64,000 nucleotides of DNA, from contig JAZQQY010000035.1 in the NCBI GenBank assembly GCA_045629285.1, positions 189,178 to 253,177 on the forward strand, given 5' to 3'. Positions 61,309 to 64,000 of the stretch are shown piece after piece (position 1 is the stretch's first letter; every line of letters starts with the position of its first letter). Both the position numbers and the translations under genes were made by a program. The notes beneath the pieces are model-generated. The model had not been told where the DNA came from. It ran no database searches and saw only the letters and a program-made list of their open reading frames with translations. The DNA comes from UBA1723 sp045629285 (GTDB taxonomy: Bacteria; Bacteroidota; Bacteroidia; Bacteroidales; Paludibacteraceae).

Positions 61309-61858
61309 AACTGACCTATCCCAATTCAATAATTCCTGGTATAATCCCGGAGGAAATGCTATCACTCGATTGCTTTGGTATTTCTGCAATCTCCTTTTCA
61401 TCAAGAACGGGTGGAATCCGATAAGCGGATTGAAAGTGAAAGTGTTAAGAGCATTCGGAGCGAAGATAGGCAAAGGGGTTGTAATCAAGCCAAGCGTGAA
61501 TATCAAGTATCCGTGGAATCTTGAGATTGGTGATTATGCGTGGATTGGTGAGAACGTGTGGATTGATAATCTTGTGAAAGTCAAGATAGGATCAAACGTA
61601 TGTATCAGTCAAGGAGCTCTTATCCTTTGTGGAAACCATAATTTCAAGAAACCGACGTTCGACCTAATGGTCAAGGAAATCAATATACAAGAAGGTGCGT
61701 GGGTAGGGGCTCAATGCACTGTCTGCCAGGGCGTGACGATGAATCCATATTCTATGTTGTGTGTGGGTAGCGTCGCCTCTCATGATCTGGATGTCTATGG
61801 AATTTATAGAGGAAATCCGGCGGTGAAAGTGAAGGAGAGGGTGATTGAGGAGAGATGA
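61301..61858 (+). CDS. WcaF-like left-handed beta-helix acetyltransferase
   Basis: This 185-residue protein resembles WcaF of the colanic acid cluster: SQFNNSWYNPGGNAITRLLWYF at the start, then hexapeptide repeats (about residues 70-165; IGDYAWIGENVWIDNLVKVKIGSNVCIS) and NHNFKKPTFD with the catalytic His. A C-terminal YRGNPAVKVKER completes it. It should transfer acetyl from acetyl-CoA to a sugar hydroxyl on a lipid-linked intermediate. Codon usage here returns toward that of core genes. It overlaps the preceding GT4 gene by 8 nt. Confidence 0.92.
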   Translation: MNKTDLSQFNNSWYNPGGNAITRLLWYFCNLLFIKNGWNPISGLKVKVLRAFGAKIGKGVVIKPSVNIKYPWNLEIGDYAWIGENVWIDNLVKVKIGSNVCISQGALILCGNHNFKKPTFDLMVKEINIQEGAWVGAQCTVCQGVTMNPYSMLCVGSVASHDLDVYGIYRGNPAVKVKERVIEER

Positions 61859-61878
61859 GAGATTTAGCGATTCCTCTC

Positions 61879-61903
61879 GTAGAGACGCACGGATGTGCGT
61901 GTA
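61879..61903. repeat. REP-like palindrome
   Basis: GTAGAG ACGCAC GGAT GTGCGT GTAAC, a 6-bp core stem with partly matching flanks. Same GTAGAGACG start as its relatives. Confidence 0.55.
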
Positions 61904-61964
61904 ACAATAAATCAAGGATAAGGATCTAGGTAAGGTAACAGTAAAGAATAGCAAAAAACATATC

Positions 61965-62723
61965 ATGAAAATAAGTGTAGTGACTGTCACCTTCAACAGT
62001 GAGAAGACTGTTGAGGATACCATCAAGAGTGTGTTGTGTCAGGAGTATAAGGACTATGAGTATCTGGTGGTCGACGGTGGCTCAAAAGACGGTACCGTCG
62101 ACATCATTAAGAGATACGAGCCTTTATTTGAAGGTCGTATGCGCTGGATTTCAGAGAAAGACAAGGGCATGTACGACGGCATTAATAAAGGTATCCGTAT
62201 GGCTACTGGCGACGTCGTGGGCATCATCAACTCAGACGATTTCTATCATAGGACAGATATCTTCACAAAGATTGCGGAGGCCTTTGCCGACGGTTCAGAA
62301 GCCATCTATGGCGACGTTCGCTTTGTGAATCCTGATAATCTTGAGAAGACGGTGCGCTACTATAGCAGCAAGAATTGGGCTCCATGGAGATTCCGTTTCG
62401 GTTTTATGCCAGCTCACCCGTCGTTCTTTGAGAAAAAAGAGAATTTTGAGAAGTACGGCTACTACCAGTACGATTATCATATCGCAGCTGATTATGAATT
62501 GCTAATCCGTCATCTCTATACAAATAAGGTTAAAGCCAAATATGTGCCATTGGATTTCATGAAGATGCGCACAGGGGGAAGAAGCACAGACGGAATCAAA
62601 AGTAATATCACATTAAATCGTGAAATTGTCCGTGCATGTAAGGAAAATGGCATCTGGACTTGCATGCCGCTATTGTTTTTGAAATATTTCGTAAAGGTAT
62701 TTGAACTGATATTCACAAAATAA
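61965..62723 (+). CDS. Glycosyltransferase family 2 (WcaE/colanic-type)
   Basis: This 252-residue GT-A enzyme has ISVVTVTFNSEKTVEDTIKSVL (about 3-24), VVDGGSKDGTVDIIKRY (about 36-52) and KGMYDGINKGIRMATGDVVGIINSDDFY (about 68-95). All are hallmarks of the WcaE-type subfamily that adds a terminal or branching sugar. Its codons (gac, gtc) are core-like, unlike the AT-rich block. Gap to the WcaF-like gene is 106 nt with one palindrome. Confidence 0.9.
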   Translation: MKISVVTVTFNSEKTVEDTIKSVLCQEYKDYEYLVVDGGSKDGTVDIIKRYEPLFEGRMRWISEKDKGMYDGINKGIRMATGDVVGIINSDDFYHRTDIFTKIAEAFADGSEAIYGDVRFVNPDNLEKTVRYYSSKNWAPWRFRFGFMPAHPSFFEKKENFEKYGYYQYDYHIAADYELLIRHLYTNKVKAKYVPLDFMKMRTGGRSTDGIKSNITLNREIVRACKENGIWTCMPLLFLKYFVKVFELIFTK

Positions 62724-62779
62724 TATTTTAGTTACTTATGCTATGTTTTCTAGATAGCAAAACAAATCATTAACATAAG

Positions 62780-63706
62780 ATGAGAGTCTTAATCACTGGT
62801 GCAGGCTCATACGTCGGCGAGTCGGTCAGAAAATATATATTGGCAAAAGATAGCAGCTACACTATCGATGCTGTCGACACGATGAATGATGCTTGGAAGC
62901 AAGCTGATTTTACTAAGTACGACGTAGTTTATCACGTGGCTGGAATTGCTCACGTCAATGCGGATCCTAAGATGGAGGCGTTGTACTATAAGGTCAATCG
63001 TGATCTGACTGTTGAGATCGCCAAGCATGCACAGGAGTGTGGCGTCAAGCAGTTTATCTTCATGTCGAGCCAGATCGTGTTCCATGAGAGCCAGAGTCTG
63101 AAGACGGAGGTGTTGACGAAGGATACAAAGGAAAATCCAAATGGATTTTATGGAGATTCGAAGCTGCAGGCAGAAAAAGGATTGTGGGAATTGGTTTCAA
63201 GTTCCAAGTTTCAAGTTTCAAGTGGGGATGACCAAGAAAACTTGAAACCTGAAACCAGAAACATGAAACTATGTATTCTTCGTCCACCTATGATCTATGG
63301 TATCGGAGCAAAGGGTAATTTTCCTCGTTTGGCAAAATTGGCAACCAAGACTCCCCTATTCCCGGCTTGGCACAACAAGCGCTCAATGCTTTATATCGAC
63401 AATCTTGCTGAGTTCGTATACCAAGCTATCAACCATCAACTTGAAGGTACGTTCTATCCTCAGAATAAGGAGCTGAGCGATACAGTTGAAATCATCAGAT
63501 TCTTTGCTAAGAATGCCAATCACGGCATTTGGATCACAAAACTCCTAAATCCATGTGTTTGGTTGGGAAGCTTCGTGCTTCAACCAATCAATAAGATGTT
63601 CGCTACTTACTATTACGATCCGGAAATGTCAAAGATGGATTTTGACTATCAGTTGGTAAGCTTGGAGGAGAGTTTGAAGAGGATTGCGGAGGAAGGTAAA
63701 AGGTAA
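62780..63706 (+). CDS. NAD-dependent epimerase/dehydratase with an in-frame repeat insertion
   Basis: This 308-residue SDR-type protein has VLITGAGSYVGESVRKYI (about 3-20), the NAD-binding Gly-rich loop. VYHVAGIAHVNAD and FMSSQIVF follow, then YGDSKLQAEKGLW (about 119-132) with the catalytic Tyr-x3-Lys, and LCILRPPMIYGIGAKGNFPRL. It is probably a nucleotide-sugar epimerase or 4-reductase. Between ELVSS and MKLCIL an extra ~25 residues (about 139-163, SKFQVSSGDDQENLKPETRN) are coded by a TTTCAAG heptamer array and its inverse; the frame stays open. The last codons (GKR-stop) fall in an AGGTAAA array. Whether the enzyme still works is open. Confidence 0.85.
   Translation: MRVLITGAGSYVGESVRKYILAKDSSYTIDAVDTMNDAWKQADFTKYDVVYHVAGIAHVNADPKMEALYYKVNRDLTVEIAKHAQECGVKQFIFMSSQIVFHESQSLKTEVLTKDTKENPNGFYGDSKLQAEKGLWELVSSSKFQVSSGDDQENLKPETRNMKLCILRPPMIYGIGAKGNFPRLAKLATKTPLFPAWHNKRSMLYIDNLAEFVYQAINHQLEGTFYPQNKELSDTVEIIRFFAKNANHGIWITKLLNPCVWLGSFVLQPINKMFATYYYDPEMSKMDFDYQLVSLEESLKRIAEEGKR
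63195..63268 (+). repeat. Complete inverted heptamer element inside the epimerase gene
   Basis: TTTCAAG, TTCCAAG, TTTCAAG, TTTCAAG (63195-63222), an 18-nt spacer, then CTTGAAA, CCTGAAA, CCAGAAA, CATGAAA (63241-63268). The arms pair at about 23 of 28 positions. The 74-nt element is in frame. Confidence 0.9.
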
Positions 63707-63847
63707 GAGGCAGATGACATATCAAACGATTGTAATGAAATCACTCGAATGCTTGCGTCCGCTATTAAAAAACTGAATATAAAAAATGTAAAATAACAGG
63801 TGATGGCAAAAGGGAATGGCAATCTATTACCTTTTACCTATTACCTA
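63694..63847. repeat. Inverted pair of AGGTAAA heptamer arrays
   Basis: AGGTAAA AGGTAAG AGG (63694-63710) and, inverted, TTACCTT TTACCTA TTACCTA (63827-63847). The 116-nt interior has no gene. The epimerase stop codon lies in the first arm and the second arm ends 12 nt before gmd. Confidence 0.75.
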
Positions 63848-63859
63848 AAAAAAAGAATT

Positions 63860-64000
63860 ATGAGCAAAAAAGTTGCCCTAATCACAGGTGTTACTGGTCA
63901 GGACGGTAGCTACCTATCAGAATTCCTTTTGGAGAAAGGTTATGAAGTTCATGGAATCATCCGTCGTAGTTCAGTAGATTTCCGCGAGCGTATCGCTCAT
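63860..64000 (+). CDS. gmd: GDP-mannose 4,6-dehydratase, N-terminal part (runs off window)
   Basis: The visible 47 codons read MSKKVALITGVTGQDGSYLS, then EFLLEKGYEVHGIIRRSS. The NAD site GVTGQDGSYL and GIIRRSS are diagnostic of Gmd, which converts GDP-mannose to GDP-4-keto-6-deoxymannose, the precursor of GDP-fucose and related sugars. The gene continues past the window end. It extends the polysaccharide locus beyond 64 kb and suggests that a fucose-type sugar is part of the product. Confidence 0.92.
   Translation, partial: MSKKVALITGVTGQDGSYLSEFLLEKGYEVHGIIRRSSVDFRERIAH

Overview
The window comes from a low-GC member of the Bacteroidales, probably Prevotella-like or a related gut family. 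This rests on TAnnTTTG -7 boxes (often with TTTG about 19-20 nt upstream), Bacteroidetes-only families (GldF, DUF4271, this HemD type), an S16 protein with a long Ala/Glu-rich tail, and secreted proteins ending in sorting-domain-like tails. No tRNA, rRNA, prophage, insertion sequence or CRISPR array was recognised.

Region 1 (1-13.9 kb) is mixed: the end of a secreted protein, a MgtC/DUF4010 membrane protein, purM, a two-gene secreted serpin module bracketed by identical terminators, a Gfo/Idh/MocA oxidoreductase, two tandem TerB-J-domain membrane proteins that are recent duplicates, a lipoprotein, a large AsmA-like protein and a GldF-type permease. GldF overlaps a phosphopantetheinyl transferase, which overlaps an unusual ATP-grasp-like protein. 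Region 2 (15.7-41.7 kb) is core housekeeping, mostly on the minus strand: a coiled-coil protein-zapA-rny-ffh-folD-rsmE-tetR run, a C69 dipeptidase lacking its expected N-terminal Cys, an M23 protein, rpsP, valS, a DUF4143 ATPase, yidD, rnpA, a four-helix-bundle gene bracketed by heptamer repeats, hemD, DUF4271, tsaE and a PgpH-like HD protein, followed by purT and lysA on the plus strand and an ABC exporter.

Region 3 (42-64 kb) is a surface-polysaccharide locus on the plus strand: rfbA, ugd, a broken wbuC, a flippase, an aminotransferase, two ATP-grasp enzymes and a GNAT, about eight glycosyltransferases, a polysaccharide deacetylase, a polymerase, a WcaF-like acetyltransferase, an epimerase and the start of gmd. 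Its interior (about 45.8-61.3 kb) is visibly richer in AT codons than the flanks, as expected of a horizontally exchanged cassette. It carries deletion scars: wbuC with a nonsense codon, and a glycosyltransferase head joined to a pyruvyltransferase tail.

The most unusual signal is a set of degenerate repeats with a strict 7-nt period but different words at different sites (TTTCAAG, AGGTAAA, CTTACAT, TTATAAA, TGCATAA). Several occur as inverted pairs. One complete inverted pair lies in frame inside the epimerase gene. Another brackets the four-helix-bundle gene inserted between hemD and rnpA. Separately, a family of GTAG(A/G)GRCG-type palindromes is scattered through intergenic DNA.
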